A stretch of 64,000 bases of DNA from CBDIHH01 sp965279095. GTDB lineage: Bacteria > Pseudomonadota > Alphaproteobacteria > Caulobacterales > Caulobacteraceae. Under the pieces are notes generated by a model. It searched no databases and was not told where the DNA came from. It worked only from the letters and a program-made list of their open reading frames with translations. Positions 8,216 through 17,794 of the stretch are shown here, piece after piece (the first letter of the stretch is position 1; each line of letters starts with the position of its first letter). A program made the position numbers and the translations under genes. The stretch spans positions 1-64,000 of the forward strand of contig CBDIHH010000006.1 of the NCBI GenBank assembly GCA_965279095.1, in the 5' to 3' direction.

Positions 8216-9481
8216 ATGAAGATTCTCCTCGTCGGCTCGGGCGGGCGCGAGCACGCCCTGGCCTGGAAGATCGCCCGGTCGCCGCTGCTCACCCGACTGG
8301 TGATGGCCCCCGGCAATCCTGGCATGGCGCGCCTTGGCGAGATCCGCCCCATCGGCGTCACCGATGTGGCGGCCCTGGTCGCCGTCGCCCGCGAGATCGA
8401 CGCCGACCTGGTGGTGGTGGGGCCGGAGTCGGCGCTGGAGGCGGGCCTCGCCGACGCCCTGGCCGTGGCCGGCATCCCCTGTTTCGGGGCCAGCGCCGCG
8501 GCCGCCCGGCTGGAGACCTCCAAGGCCTTCACCAAGGATTTCTGCGCCCGCCACGCCATCCCCACCGCCGCCTATGGCGTGTTCGAGGCGCCGGACGCGG
8601 CCAAGGCCTTCCTGGACGGCCTGTCGCCCCCCTATGTGATCAAGGCCGACGGCCTGGCCGCCGGCAAGGGCGTGGTGATCGCCGAGGACCGCGCCTTAGC
8701 CGAGGCCGCTATCGACGACATGGTCGGCGGCCGCTTCGGCCAGGCCGGCTCCCGGGTGGTGATCGAGGCATTCCTGGCCGGCGAGGAGGCGTCCCTGTTC
8801 GCCCTCAGCGACGGGACCCATGTCGTCCCGTTCGGCGGCGCCCAGGACCACAAGCGGGCCTTCGACGGCGACCAGGGCCCCAACACCGGCGGCATGGGGA
8901 CCTATTCGCCGGCGCCGATCCTCACCGAGGCGGTGGTCGCCGCGGCCCTGGAGCAGATGATCGCCCCGACCGTGGCGGGCATGGCGGCCGAGGGCGCCCC
9001 CTATCGCGGGGTGCTCTATGCCGGGCTGATGATAAAGGACGGCGCCCCCAGCCTGGTGGAATACAACGCCCGCTTCGGCGATCCCGAATGCCAGGTGCTG
9101 ATGCTGCGCCTCGACAGCGACCTGTTGCCCTACCTGCACGCCTGCGCCACCGGGCGCCTGGCGGACCTGCCGCCGCCGCAATGGTCGAACGAGGCGGCCA
9201 TCTGCGTGGTGCTGGCTGCCGAGGGCTATCCCGAGGCGCCCAAGGCCGGCAGCGTCATTGAAGGCGCCGAAGCGGATTTCGGCGACGACGTGGTGGTGTT
9301 CCACGCGGGCACGACGCGCGGCGACGACGGCTTCCTGCGCGCGTCCGGCGGCCGGGTGCTCAACGTCTGCGCTCGCGGCGCGACCTTGGCGCAGGCGCGC
9401 GAGCGGGCCTACGCCGCGGTGGCGAGGATCCACTGGCCGCAGGGCTTCCACCGCACCGACATCGGCTGGCGCGGGCTTTAG
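8216..9481 (+). CDS. purD: phosphoribosylamine--glycine ligase (GAR synthetase)
   Basis: A 421-residue, full-length PurD. The N domain begins KILLVGSGGREHALAWKIA, and the ATP-grasp part has VIKADGLAAGKGVVIAED and the diagnostic GPNTGGMGTYSPAP. VEYNARFGDPECQVLMLRL gives the metal-binding Glu/Asn, and VVLAAEGYPEAPKAG closes the C domain. It joins 5-phosphoribosylamine, glycine and ATP in the second step of purine synthesis. It is divergent from xseA with the small membrane-protein gene and a BIME between. It ends at a repeat block. Confidence 0.97.
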   Translation: MKILLVGSGGREHALAWKIARSPLLTRLVMAPGNPGMARLGEIRPIGVTDVAALVAVAREIDADLVVVGPESALEAGLADALAVAGIPCFGASAAAARLETSKAFTKDFCARHAIPTAAYGVFEAPDAAKAFLDGLSPPYVIKADGLAAGKGVVIAEDRALAEAAIDDMVGGRFGQAGSRVVIEAFLAGEEASLFALSDGTHVVPFGGAQDHKRAFDGDQGPNTGGMGTYSPAPILTEAVVAAALEQMIAPTVAGMAAEGAPYRGVLYAGLMIKDGAPSLVEYNARFGDPECQVLMLRLDSDLLPYLHACATGRLADLPPPQWSNEAAICVVLAAEGYPEAPKAGSVIEGAEADFGDDVVVFHAGTTRGDDGFLRASGGRVLNVCARGATLAQARERAYAAVARIHWPQGFHRTDIGWRGL

Positions 9482-9489
9482 GGTTTTCT

Positions 9490-9654
9490 CCGCCCCCGAC
9501 CGCAGGGCGGGGGAGGGGGACCGCCGCTCGCAGAGCGGGGGTGGAGGGGGCAGCGCCGCCCTGTCCGGCTAACCGTCGCGCTGCCCCTTCCACCCCGCCG
9601 CTGCGCGTCGCGGTCCCCCTTCCCCACGCCTTCGGCGCGGGGCAGGAGAGGGGG
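9490..9654. repeat. GC-rich palindromic repeat pair
   Basis: Between the converging purD and esterase genes. It contains hairpin units of the form CGCCCCCGACCGCAGGGCGG and GGGGAGGGGGACCGC, with a second facing copy ending GCCTTCGGCGCGGGGCAGGA. Related units lie at 11333-11482 and 15150-15282. It may act as a bidirectional mRNA end because of the strong hairpins; this is inference. Confidence 0.75.
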
Positions 9655-9655
9655 T

Positions 9656-11176
9656 TCAAGACCGCGGGTCGGCGATCACGGCCAGGGCCTTCAGGGCGTC
9701 GGCGCGGGGGTCGACCTTGGGCCGCGGACCTTCCTCGGTGAAATCCATGATCTTGTCGCCCGTCGCCTGGGGCCAGGCCGGCAGGCCGGGCGCGGCTGGG
9801 GCGCCGCCGTGGGCGAAGGCCGACCAGTAGGCGTTGACCTGCCGGGCCACGGCCTGTTCGCGCGGGCCGGTGGCGATCTTCAAGGTGTTCAGCGTGTCGA
9901 ACACATAGGGGATCTCGTCGGCATGCCGCGCCCCGCCCTGCGTCGCCTTTAGGGCGTCGGGCACCACCGAGAACCGGTACCGCCAGGCCTTGTGGCCGTG
10001 GGCGATATGCATCTGAGCCAGGGTCCGGGCCGTGCCCACGAAGCTGAGGTCTGCGCCCAGGTTCAACAGGACGGCCGCCTCGCCGCCGTAGGCCGGCGCC
10101 AGCCGGGCCCGCTCGGCGCCGGTGACATAAACGGTGGTGGCGTTGAAGTAGGGGTTGTCCAGGTCCGTGGGGGCCGCGGACTCCTCGCTGTTGGCGCCGA
10201 CGATCAGAGGCACGGGCGCCTCCTTGCCGGCGCGGAAGATGCTCCACAGGTCGGCCGGCAGGGTGTGGCCGTCCACCGCGAACAGGTGGCCGACGACGGG
10301 GCCCGGCCGCCGCTTGAAGTCCATCGCCGGGATCGCCCGCAGCACCGCCAGGTCGTCGCTGACCACGCCGATGCCCTTCATCTGCGCCACCCCGTCCTGC
10401 TCGGCGGTGGTGGTCGCGCCGGGGACCAGGGTGGAGACGGCCTTGAATGGCCGCCGGCCGTAGCCGGACTCCACGATGGCCCCCGAGAACAGCCCCCGCG
10501 CCGGGGGCGACGCCATCAGGGCGTAGACCGACGCCCCGCCGGCGCTCTCCCCGAAGATGGTCACCCGGCCGGGATCGCCCCCGAAGGCGGCGATGTTGCG
10601 CTTGACCCACTGCAGGGCGGCGATCTGGTCCATCAGCCCGTAGTTGTGCAGCCGCCCGCCGTCCTCGTTCGCGCGGGTGATCGCCGGATGGCTGAAATAG
10701 CCCAGCATGCCCAGGCGGTAGTTCAGGGTGACCAGGATCACCCCGTTGCGGTTGAACGCCTGGCCGTGGGTGCGCGGATAGGCGCCCGAGCCGCTGGTCA
10801 GGCTGCCGCCATAGATCCACACCATCACCGGCAGCTTGGCCGCGCCGTCGTTCGGCCGCCAGACGTTCAGATACAGGCAATCCTCGCCCTCCACCGGCGT
10901 CGCCACCCGCGGCTTGGCGTCGGTGGAGATGCAGCTGTCGCCGAACGCATCGGCCCGCCGCACGCCGCTCCAGGGGGCCGCGGGCTGCGGCGCGCGCCAG
11001 CGCAGGGGGCCCACCGGCGCGGCCGCGAAGGGCAGGCCGCGGTAGGTCAGCGAGCCCTGGTCGACGACGCCCTGCACCTCGCCGGTGTCGATCGCCACCG
11101 TCTCGAACGACGCGGCGCGCGCGGGGGCGAAGGCGCAGAGCGCGGCGGCCAGGGCGGCGGCGAAGGCAAGGCGCAT
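9656..11176 (-). CDS. secreted carboxylesterase, type-B / para-nitrobenzyl esterase family
   Basis: The ATG at 11176 gives 506 residues with a clear signal peptide (LAFAAALAAALCAFAPARAA). Family marks follow in order: YRGLPFAAAPVGPLRWRAPQ, EDCLYLNVWRP, VMVWIYGGSLTSGSG (oxyanion hole), NYRLGMLGYF and the nucleophile elbow FGESAGG. The usual acid (GANSEES) and His (HADEIPYVF) regions are present at suitable distance. It should hydrolyse carboxylic esters in the periplasm or outside the cell; the true substrate is unknown. Length agrees with the family. Repeat blocks lie on both sides. Confidence 0.88.
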   Translation of the reverse strand: MRLAFAAALAAALCAFAPARAASFETVAIDTGEVQGVVDQGSLTYRGLPFAAAPVGPLRWRAPQPAAPWSGVRRADAFGDSCISTDAKPRVATPVEGEDCLYLNVWRPNDGAAKLPVMVWIYGGSLTSGSGAYPRTHGQAFNRNGVILVTLNYRLGMLGYFSHPAITRANEDGGRLHNYGLMDQIAALQWVKRNIAAFGGDPGRVTIFGESAGGASVYALMASPPARGLFSGAIVESGYGRRPFKAVSTLVPGATTTAEQDGVAQMKGIGVVSDDLAVLRAIPAMDFKRRPGPVVGHLFAVDGHTLPADLWSIFRAGKEAPVPLIVGANSEESAAPTDLDNPYFNATTVYVTGAERARLAPAYGGEAAVLLNLGADLSFVGTARTLAQMHIAHGHKAWRYRFSVVPDALKATQGGARHADEIPYVFDTLNTLKIATGPREQAVARQVNAYWSAFAHGGAPAAPGLPAWPQATGDKIMDFTEEGPRPKVDPRADALKALAVIADPRS

Positions 11177-11332
11177 GTGAAGGACTCCAAGGGGGGGCGG
11201 CGAGTATGGGATGACCGATCGGCGCCTGTCCACGCCAGGTGCGCGCCGGAGCCAGGGACGACAGGAAAGCGGGGTTCGTGGGCCGAAACGGCGGTCCCTC
11301 GGATAACCCGGTCGCCCTGTCCGGCCACCCGT

Positions 11333-11482
11333 AGCGCTGCCCCTTCCACCCCGCCGCTTCGCGTCGCGGTCCCCCTTCCCCACGCCTCCGGCGCGGGGCA
11401 GGAGAGAGCGCCTCTCCGCCCCCGACCGCAGGGCGGGGGAGGGGGACCGCCGGCCATCGGCCGGTGGTGGAGGGGGCAGGGC
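11333..11482. repeat. GC-rich palindromic repeat pair between esterase and DUF1993 genes
   Basis: The 335-base gap contains the same two hairpin units as 9490-9654, in the other order: a CCTCCGGCGCGGGGCAGGAG unit, then CGCCCCCGACCGCAGGGCGG. No gene is seen in the gap. Confidence 0.75.
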
Positions 11483-11511
11483 CGCCCTGTCCGGCAAGCC
11501 CAGCGCAGACC

Positions 11512-12027
11512 CTAGCCCAGCCCCGCCGCAAACATGTCCGCCTTGCCCAGCGCAACGCCATGGGCACGCAGGATCGCGTAGACCATGGCGATGTGAAAGT
11601 TGACGTTGGTGGCCGCGAACACCGTCAGCCACTGGCCGGCCGGCAGGGTGGGGGCGAGGCCGGGCATGATCTCGAAGGTCAGGGGCGCATCGTCGCGGCC
11701 GGCGAACTGCTCGGGGGCCAGGGCGCGCAGATAGGCCAGGGCCGCGTCCAGGCCCGCGTCGAACCCCGCCACGTCCAGGTCGGCGGCGATCCCCGCCGGT
11801 GGCTCCAGGCCCGCCACCCGCGCCGTCCAGGTGCGGGTGAAATTGGCCACCACCATCAGCTGGAACCCCAGGGGATGCATGTCGTCCGCCAGCCGCCAGC
11901 CGAGCATCTCCGCTTCGGAGATCCCCGCCGCGGCGGCGTGGGCTGCGCCCTTGGCCAGCAGATGCTTGGCCGCCACAACCGAGCGGGCGAACAGGTCCAC
12001 GAAGGTATAGAGGCTGACGTCGGCCAT
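11512..12027 (-). CDS. DUF1993 family protein
   Basis: The ATG at 12027 gives 171 residues. The sequence is all-helical and matches the DUF1993 family (LYTFVDLFARSVVAAKHLLA near the start, LADDMHPLGFQLMVVANFT in the middle, NVNFHIAMVYAILRAHGVAL at the end). The fold resembles DinB-type four-helix bundles; conserved His residues (HPLGFQ, NFHIAM) could bind metal, but this is inference. It is on the same strand as, and 67 bases downstream of, the response regulator gene at 12095-12610. Confidence 0.82.
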   Translation of the reverse strand: MADVSLYTFVDLFARSVVAAKHLLAKGAAHAAAAGISEAEMLGWRLADDMHPLGFQLMVVANFTRTWTARVAGLEPPAGIAADLDVAGFDAGLDAALAYLRALAPEQFAGRDDAPLTFEIMPGLAPTLPAGQWLTVFAATNVNFHIAMVYAILRAHGVALGKADMFAAGLG

Positions 12028-12094
12028 AGGTCTTTCCGGAGCTTGGTTGCCGAGGTCCGCTGCTGGCCGGCGGCGCGATCCTGCACGCTTCCCT

Positions 12095-12610
12095 TCAGAT
12101 ATGGAAGATTTCCGGGCCGCGACGCGCGCCACCGGGCGGGAGCGCCGCATCCGCCGCGGGCGCCGCGGGCGTCCTGGGCGCGACCCCGGCGGCCGGTCGG
12201 GCGACCGCGCCATTCACGGGCGATGCCTTCCGGACCAGGCGACCGACGCGAGCGATCAGCTGCTCGTCATTGAACGGCTTGGCGAGAAAATCACGGGCGC
12301 CCATGGCGATAGCAGTCTTGACGTCTGCGGGCTGGTTCCGCGCGGTCAGCACCAGGGTGGGCGGGTAGTACGCCCGGACGGATTTCAGGTGAGACAACAC
12401 CGAAAAGCCGTCCATCACCGGCATGTTGATGTCCAGCACCATGCCATCCGGACGCAGGTCCCGGACGCGGTTCAGCCCGTCGTGGCCGTTGCTGGCGCAG
12501 AAGGTCTGGAAGCCCGCGAGATCCAGTCGAGTCGCAATCAGTTCAAGCACCATGCGATCGTCCTCGACGATGAGGATGCGCGGGCGGCGTTCTTCAGAGG
12601 CCCACTGCAT
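12095..12610 (-). CDS. response regulator, single receiver domain
   Basis: A 171-residue protein with one receiver domain: RILIVEDDRMVL at the start, phospho-acceptor Asp in GMVLDINMPVMDG, Thr in TLVLTARNQ and Lys in FLAKPFNDEQ. The Ala/Pro-rich tail of about 40 residues has no recognised output domain. Its start overlaps the end of the hybrid histidine kinase gene by 17 bases in another frame, so the two are translationally coupled. It is probably the partner of that kinase. Confidence 0.88.
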   Translation of the reverse strand: MQWASEERRPRILIVEDDRMVLELIATRLDLAGFQTFCASNGHDGLNRVRDLRPDGMVLDINMPVMDGFSVLSHLKSVRAYYPPTLVLTARNQPADVKTAIAMGARDFLAKPFNDEQLIARVGRLVRKASPVNGAVARPAAGVAPRTPAAPAADAALPPGGARRGPEIFHI

Positions 12611-15059
12611 GGCTCGCCTCCGCCATCGCTTGCGCCGCCTGCCACCGCGTCGCCTGGACGAGGGTCTCGACCATGGTCGCTGCGATGATCGGCTTGGCGA
12701 TCACGCCGTCAAATCCGTCCGGTCCACCGTCCATCGTGTCCGCGCCGTGAGCTGTGAAAGCCAGTATCGGCACGTCCTGGTTGGGGCCGGACCCGGCGCG
12801 TATCCGCCGGAGCGCGCCCCGTCCGTCCAAGGCAGGCATCTGCAGGTCCATCATGATGACGTCGAAGGGCGCTTCGGCCGACAGGGCGACCGCTTCGGCC
12901 CCGTCCGCCGCCTCGGTCACCTCGGCGTCGAGCTGTTCGAGCAAGGTCCGAACGAATTGGCGGTTCACGGCATTATCGTCGGCGATCAGAACCCGGACGC
13001 CGCTGAGCGAGCCTGGCGCCGCCTCGGTCGCCGTGATGGAGATAGGCGCGGAAGCCGGCGCCGCATCGATATGGAAGTAAAACACCGAGCCCTGCCCAGG
13101 CCTGCTCTCGGCGCCGATCGCTCCGCCCATGGCTTCGGTCAGCCCCTTGCAGATGGCCAGGCCCAGGCCGGCGCCGCCGTGCCGGCGCGTGGACGAGGCG
13201 TCGACCTGCGAAAAGCGCACGAACAGCCCCTCCATCTGGGCAGCGTCCATGCCCGCGCCGGTGTCCTCGACGCGAACGCCAAGCTTTCGCCGCTTCGCGT
13301 CGTAGCTCAACTCGAGACGCACAACGCCCGCATCGGTGAACTTCACCGCATTGCCGACAAGGTTCAGCAAGATCTGGCGCAAACGATCAGGGTCTGCCCA
13401 GACGTGACCCGGGATGTCGGGGCTCGCCTTGAACTCCAACCAGAGCGACTTGGCCTCGGCCTGCGGGCCGAACATCGCCAAGACGTCTTCCGCCAGCACG
13501 ACGGCGTCGATGGGCCGGGGAGCGATGGTCAGGTGGCCGGTCTCGAGCTTGGAAAAATCGAGGATATCGTTGACGATCGAGAGCAGGGCCGAACTTGCGC
13601 CCTTCACCCGGCTGACCATCATCCGTGCGGTCTCGGGCAGATCGCTGAGGTCCGCTAACAGGCCGGTGAAGCCGAGGATCGCCGTCAGCGGCGTGCGAAT
13701 TTCGTGGCTCATATTGGCCAGGAACTCGGCCTTCACCGCGGCGGCGGCTTCAGCCTTGACCCGCGCCCGGCCGAGCTCGGCCTGCGTTTCCACCCGACAG
13801 CTTATGTCCCGGATGATCGATGTGAATCCGACGGCCTGCCCCGACGATTGGTCGATCACCAGGGTCGGCCGCCCCTCGAACCACAGGTCCCGGCCGTCAG
13901 GATGTTTATATCGATATTGAAGAAGGTCACTGTCCTCGCGCAAACCCGCAGACGCCATGTCCTGGATCGTGGCGCGAATATGATCGCGGTCCTGAGGGTG
14001 CAGCATCTCACACCATCTGGAGCCGATCAGCTGGTCCGCCCGATATCCCGTGATCCGCTCGGCCGAGGGCGAGGCGTAGCTGATCCGGCCGTCCATAGTA
14101 CAGCGAAGGACAAGATCGCTCGCATTGTCGGCCAGCAATCTATACCGGGCCTCGCTCTCCTCCAGATTGGCCAGGTCGAGGGTGTGCTGAGTAATATCCT
14201 GAAAGGTGCCGATGATCTCGGTGACGGCGCCGGTCGCGTCCCGGCGACAGGCGCCGCGGGCGATCACGTGCCGCTCCGAGCCGTCGGGCTGATAGATGCG
14301 GGCGGTCAAGGCATAGTCTTTAGCCTCGCTGACCGCCCGCGCCACGTGATCCGCCAGGATCTTGGCGTCATCAGGATGGTAGCGCTCGAGCACGCCCTGA
14401 AGCGGCGGCGGCTCGGCGCCGGGTTCGTAGCCGTGAATGCGGAAAACCTGGTCCGACCAGGTCGTGCGATCCGCGGCGACGTTCCACGACCAGGTCCCGA
14501 CACCGGCCATGTCCTCGGCGAGCCTCAGCAATTTGGTTTGTTGCTCCGCCACGATGGCGATGCGTGCGCGCTCGCGGCTGTCCAGCCGCAACAGCAGCGC
14601 CTGCATGGTGCTCTTCGCCACGGCCTGCAGGCGCGCGGCGTCGGCATCATCGAATGTGGCCCGGGCTGCCGAATCGATCACGCAGAGCGTGCCAAGCCGG
14701 TAGCCATCCGGCGTGATCAAGGGCGCCCCCGCGTAGAAACGAATACCCGGCGCCCCTGTGACAAGGGGGTTGTCGTGGAATCGCTGGTCCTGAGCGGCGT
14801 CCAGCACCACGAACACCTCGTCCGACAAAATCGCGTGCTGGCAGAACGAAATTTCCCGCGCGGTGTGATCGACATCCAGGCCGACACAGGCCTTGAACCA
14901 CTGGCGTGTCTGATCGACCAGGGAGATCAAGGCGATCGGCGTATGAAACGTCTGGGCGGCGAGTTCGGTGAGGCTGTCGAACAGCGGCTCCGGCGGCGTG
15001 TCCAGGATCTCAAACCGGTCCAGCGCCGCAAGACGTTCATACTCCAATGGATCCTGCAC
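12594..15059 (-). CDS. soluble hybrid histidine kinase (GAF-PAS-PAS-HisKA-HATPase-REC)
   Basis: 821 residues without membrane segments. Domains in order: GAF (about 20-160; PIALISLVDQTRQWFKACVG), PAS/PAC (about 175-300), PAS/PAC (about 300-430; RITGYRADQLIGSRW), HisKA with phospho-acceptor His452 (NMSHEIRTPLTAILGFTGLL), HATPase (NLVGNAVKFTDAG, GAGLGLAICKGL) and a receiver with Asp738 (VIMMDLQMPALDG). This is a cytosolic sensor that passes phosphate to its own receiver and probably onward to the overlapping response regulator at 12095. The stimulus cannot be inferred; the GAF and PAS domains could bind a small ligand, flavin or haem. Confidence 0.92.
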   Translation of the reverse strand: MQDPLEYERLAALDRFEILDTPPEPLFDSLTELAAQTFHTPIALISLVDQTRQWFKACVGLDVDHTAREISFCQHAILSDEVFVVLDAAQDQRFHDNPLVTGAPGIRFYAGAPLITPDGYRLGTLCVIDSAARATFDDADAARLQAVAKSTMQALLLRLDSRERARIAIVAEQQTKLLRLAEDMAGVGTWSWNVAADRTTWSDQVFRIHGYEPGAEPPPLQGVLERYHPDDAKILADHVARAVSEAKDYALTARIYQPDGSERHVIARGACRRDATGAVTEIIGTFQDITQHTLDLANLEESEARYRLLADNASDLVLRCTMDGRISYASPSAERITGYRADQLIGSRWCEMLHPQDRDHIRATIQDMASAGLREDSDLLQYRYKHPDGRDLWFEGRPTLVIDQSSGQAVGFTSIIRDISCRVETQAELGRARVKAEAAAAVKAEFLANMSHEIRTPLTAILGFTGLLADLSDLPETARMMVSRVKGASSALLSIVNDILDFSKLETGHLTIAPRPIDAVVLAEDVLAMFGPQAEAKSLWLEFKASPDIPGHVWADPDRLRQILLNLVGNAVKFTDAGVVRLELSYDAKRRKLGVRVEDTGAGMDAAQMEGLFVRFSQVDASSTRRHGGAGLGLAICKGLTEAMGGAIGAESRPGQGSVFYFHIDAAPASAPISITATEAAPGSLSGVRVLIADDNAVNRQFVRTLLEQLDAEVTEAADGAEAVALSAEAPFDVIMMDLQMPALDGRGALRRIRAGSGPNQDVPILAFTAHGADTMDGGPDGFDGVIAKPIIAATMVETLVQATRWQAAQAMAEASHAVGL

Positions 15060-15149
15060 GCCGCGCGACTCCCCAAGCCTGACGCTCAGCTATGACGGCC
15101 GCCGGCTAAAATATGGATAAGGTGAGCCGCCATTAGGCACGGCGCCGAC

Positions 15150-15282
15150 CGCGTCGCGTCACGGCGCTCTTCCCCACCCCCGCGGCGCGGGGCGGGAGAG
15201 ATCACGTCTCCGCCCCCGACCGAAGGGCGGGGGAGGGGGACCGCCGGCCATCGGCCGGTGGTGGAGGGGGCGGCGCCGCCTG
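15150..15282. repeat. GC-rich palindromic repeat in the gap between two kinase genes
   Basis: The 333-base gap between two divergent hybrid kinase genes holds another copy of the family seen at 11333-11482 (CGCCCCCGACCGAAGGGCGG then ACCGCCGGCCATCGGCCGG). It probably overlaps the 5' leader of the kinase at 15393. Confidence 0.7.
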
Positions 15283-15392
15283 TCCTGCAAGCCCTAGCGC
15301 CGCCCCTGTCCCGTCTGGCCGCGTCGATTCACCACGGCCGCCCACAGGCCGCCTTAACGCCAGCTTTGCTGTCGCCAAGTCATCGTCCGGTC

Positions 15393-17111
15393 ATGCCGCA
15401 CGCCCCCGCCATGCCGCTGGCCGTTCAACTGGGCCAGGTGCTCGCTCTGCGCCGCAAGGGTCTGCGCCTGCGGATCGGCGTCGCTGCGGCGATATCGCTC
15501 GGTTTCCTCGCCTTCAATGACTGGCGACTGTGCCTCGGCTGGGGCCTCGCCTATGGACTGTTGCAGGTGGCGGAGGCCCGCTGGGCCGGCCGGCTGCCGC
15601 CCTGGGCCGCCCTCGCCCTTCTGTCACTCAGCAGTTTCACCTTCGGCGCCTTCGCGCTGACCGGGCCTTTGCAATACGGGGCCTGGGGCGTCGCCGCCGG
15701 CATGGGCCTTATCTGCGGGGCGTTTTTCAACACCGCCATGAATTCGCTGACGTCCAGGGCCGTCTTCCTGGCCTCGTTCACGCCCTTCGTGCTGCTGTTG
15801 GCCGTCCTCCCGCTCGTGGCGGCCGCCAGTATCGAGTTCAGGCAGGTCATCCTTGTGGAGCTTGCGGGCGGCTATGTGAGCCTGATGGGCTATATGATCT
15901 GGAAGAAGGGGGCCGAGGCGTTTCACGCCGAAGAGGATGCGCGCGCCCGGGCCGAGGGGGCGGACCGCGCCAAGAGCAGCTTCCTGGCGACCATGAGCCA
16001 CGAAATCCGCACGCCGCTCAACGGCGTCTTGGGCATGGCCCAGGCCATGGCGGCCGACGACCTGAGCCCCGCCCAGCGCGAGCGGATCGATGTCATCCAG
16101 CAGTCGGGCAACAGCCTTCTGGCCATCCTCAACGACATCCTGGACATGGCCAAGGTCGAGGCCGGAAAGCTGGAGCTGGAAACCCTCGACTTCGACCTGG
16201 CCGAGATGGTGCGCGGCGCCCACGCCACCTTCGCGGCGGAAGCGGACGCCAAGGGCTTGGCCTTCACCTCGAGGATCAGCCCGGCCGCTCATGGACTTTA
16301 CCGCGGCGACCCGACGCGCCTGCGCCAGGTGATCTACAATCTGATATCCAACGCCCTGAAGTTCACTGAGCAGGGCCGGGTCAGCCTGGAGGTGGACTGG
16401 ACCGACGGCGCCCTTAGGGTGGGGGTGAGCGACAGCGGCATCGGCATTGACCCCGAGGCGATGGAGGGCCTGTTCAGCCGCTTCAGCCAGGCGGACGCGA
16501 CCACCACGCGCCGCTCCGGCGGCACGGGGCTGGGCCTGGCGATCTGCCGCGAGCTCAGCCAGCTGATGGGCGGTGACCTTGAGGCGATATCGGCGCCGGG
16601 CCAGGGCTCGACCTTCACCTTGCGCCTGCCGCTCGCGCGGGTCGGCGAGGTGAAGGCGCCGGCGGCCTCGACGATCGAAACGGCCAAGGCCGTCGCGGAC
16701 GATGGGCGCCCCTTGCGGATTCTGGCGGCCGAGGACAACGCCGTGAACCGCCTGGTGCTCAAGACCCTGGTCGGCCAGATGGGCTTTGACATCACCGTCG
16801 TCGAGAACGGCGTGGAGGCCGTTGACGCCTGGCGCACAGCCGCCTGGGACGCGATCCTGATGGACGTGCAGATGCCCGTCATGGACGGCATGACCGCCGC
16901 CCGCGCCATCCGCGAGGCCGAAGTGGCCGAGGGCCGTGCGCGGACCGCGATCATCGCCCTCACCGCCAACGCCATGACCCACCAGGTCGCCCAGTACGCC
17001 GCCTGCGGAATGGACGCCCACGTGGCCAAGCCCATCGACGTGCAGCTGCTCGTTCAGACCCTTGCGGCGGTCTTGGAGACGTCGCCGCGTGACGTGCCCG
17101 CTGCGGCCTAG
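15393..17111 (+). CDS. membrane-bound hybrid histidine kinase
   Basis: The ATG at 15393 gives 572 residues. The N-terminal 170 residues hold five or six hydrophobic helices with short loops (IGVAAAISLGFLAFND, LALLSLSSFTFGAFALTG, FVLLLAVLPLVAAA), then a short linker. HisKA follows with phospho-acceptor His203 (ATMSHEIRTPLNGVLGMAQ), HATPase with NLISNALKFTEQG and GGTGLGLAICREL, and a receiver with Asp491 (AILMDVQMPVMDG). No periplasmic sensor domain is seen, so the membrane bundle itself or a partner senses the signal. The layout resembles short Caulobacter hybrid kinases. It stands alone. Confidence 0.9.
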   Translation: MPHAPAMPLAVQLGQVLALRRKGLRLRIGVAAAISLGFLAFNDWRLCLGWGLAYGLLQVAEARWAGRLPPWAALALLSLSSFTFGAFALTGPLQYGAWGVAAGMGLICGAFFNTAMNSLTSRAVFLASFTPFVLLLAVLPLVAAASIEFRQVILVELAGGYVSLMGYMIWKKGAEAFHAEEDARARAEGADRAKSSFLATMSHEIRTPLNGVLGMAQAMAADDLSPAQRERIDVIQQSGNSLLAILNDILDMAKVEAGKLELETLDFDLAEMVRGAHATFAAEADAKGLAFTSRISPAAHGLYRGDPTRLRQVIYNLISNALKFTEQGRVSLEVDWTDGALRVGVSDSGIGIDPEAMEGLFSRFSQADATTTRRSGGTGLGLAICRELSQLMGGDLEAISAPGQGSTFTLRLPLARVGEVKAPAASTIETAKAVADDGRPLRILAAEDNAVNRLVLKTLVGQMGFDITVVENGVEAVDAWRTAAWDAILMDVQMPVMDGMTAARAIREAEVAEGRARTAIIALTANAMTHQVAQYAACGMDAHVAKPIDVQLLVQTLAAVLETSPRDVPAAA

Positions 17112-17200
17112 CGCGTCAGAGAACGGTCGAACGTTGGCATCGCGCCCGCGCCATGACGCGGACTCTCTGACTATGGCCCCGGAGCGGCCACCGGCTAGGG

Positions 17201-17216
17201 ACCGCTAGGGGTGGTG
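17201..17216. repeat. island intergenic repeat motif (ACCGCTAGGGGTGG type)
   Basis: First of a set of related intergenic motifs confined here to 17.1-25.4 kb. The long form is about 85 bases and ends in AAGGACCGCTAGGGGTGG. Copies are at about 17150-17216, 17967-18040, 20096-20172, 20633-20712 and 25141-25154. Degenerate forms are at 17767, 18785, 19431, 20605, 21107, 22100, 22196, 22766 and 23504. Many are followed by GCGGAC. Confidence 0.7.
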
Positions 17217-17286
17217 ACCAGCCCTTGCGACAAGCGAGCATACGACCGAGGATGGACACCGCGATGTCTGTCCCGTTCCTCTCCAT

Positions 17287-17721
17287 ATGACGTTGACGGC
17301 AAGACCGAACTTCCCGGGTCCAACCGCATATGGCGTGTTGCTCACGATCATCCTCGTGGGAAGCGGCCTCGCCGCCACCGTGGGGCTTTCCGATCGAACA
17401 GACCCCTATGTCGAACGCCGGGTTCAGGCGATGGGCGAATTTGATTGGACCAGCGCCGCCGCGAGATGCCGCTCAAACGGCATAAGGGGCGAGTTGATCG
17501 ATCATCGACAGTCTCGCGACGGCCACGCCGTGCTTGTCATGAAAGCCGAAGGCGCACGCTTTAGCACGTGCGTGATCGATCCATATTCTGGTGGGTTCAT
17601 TCGCTCGGAGCGATGGACAGGGTCCCGCTGGGAAATAGGCATAGGCCGATTGACGCCAGAGTGCGAACCGCCGCTTGAACCGCCCTATCGCAGTGTCCGC
17701 TCTTGCATGACCGGCCTATGA
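17287..17721 (+). CDS. hypothetical membrane-anchored protein
   Basis: A 144-residue frame (MTLTARPNFPG...) with one hydrophobic helix near the N terminus (GVLLTIILVGSGLAATVGL) and a soluble C-terminal part containing four Cys (RCRSNG, FSTCVID, TPECEPP, RSCMTGL) that could pair in the periplasm. GC is visibly lower than in the neighbouring kinase genes, as for other genes of this stretch. No family recognised. It is followed by the repeat motif typical of the island. Confidence 0.55.
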   Translation: MTLTARPNFPGPTAYGVLLTIILVGSGLAATVGLSDRTDPYVERRVQAMGEFDWTSAAARCRSNGIRGELIDHRQSRDGHAVLVMKAEGARFSTCVIDPYSGGFIRSERWTGSRWEIGIGRLTPECEPPLEPPYRSVRSCMTGL

Positions 17722-17794
17722 CCCCGAAGGGACATTCCTAACTGTCCCGGTAACCGGACCTCTGAAGGGCCGCTTTGGGTGGTTTGCTGAAATC

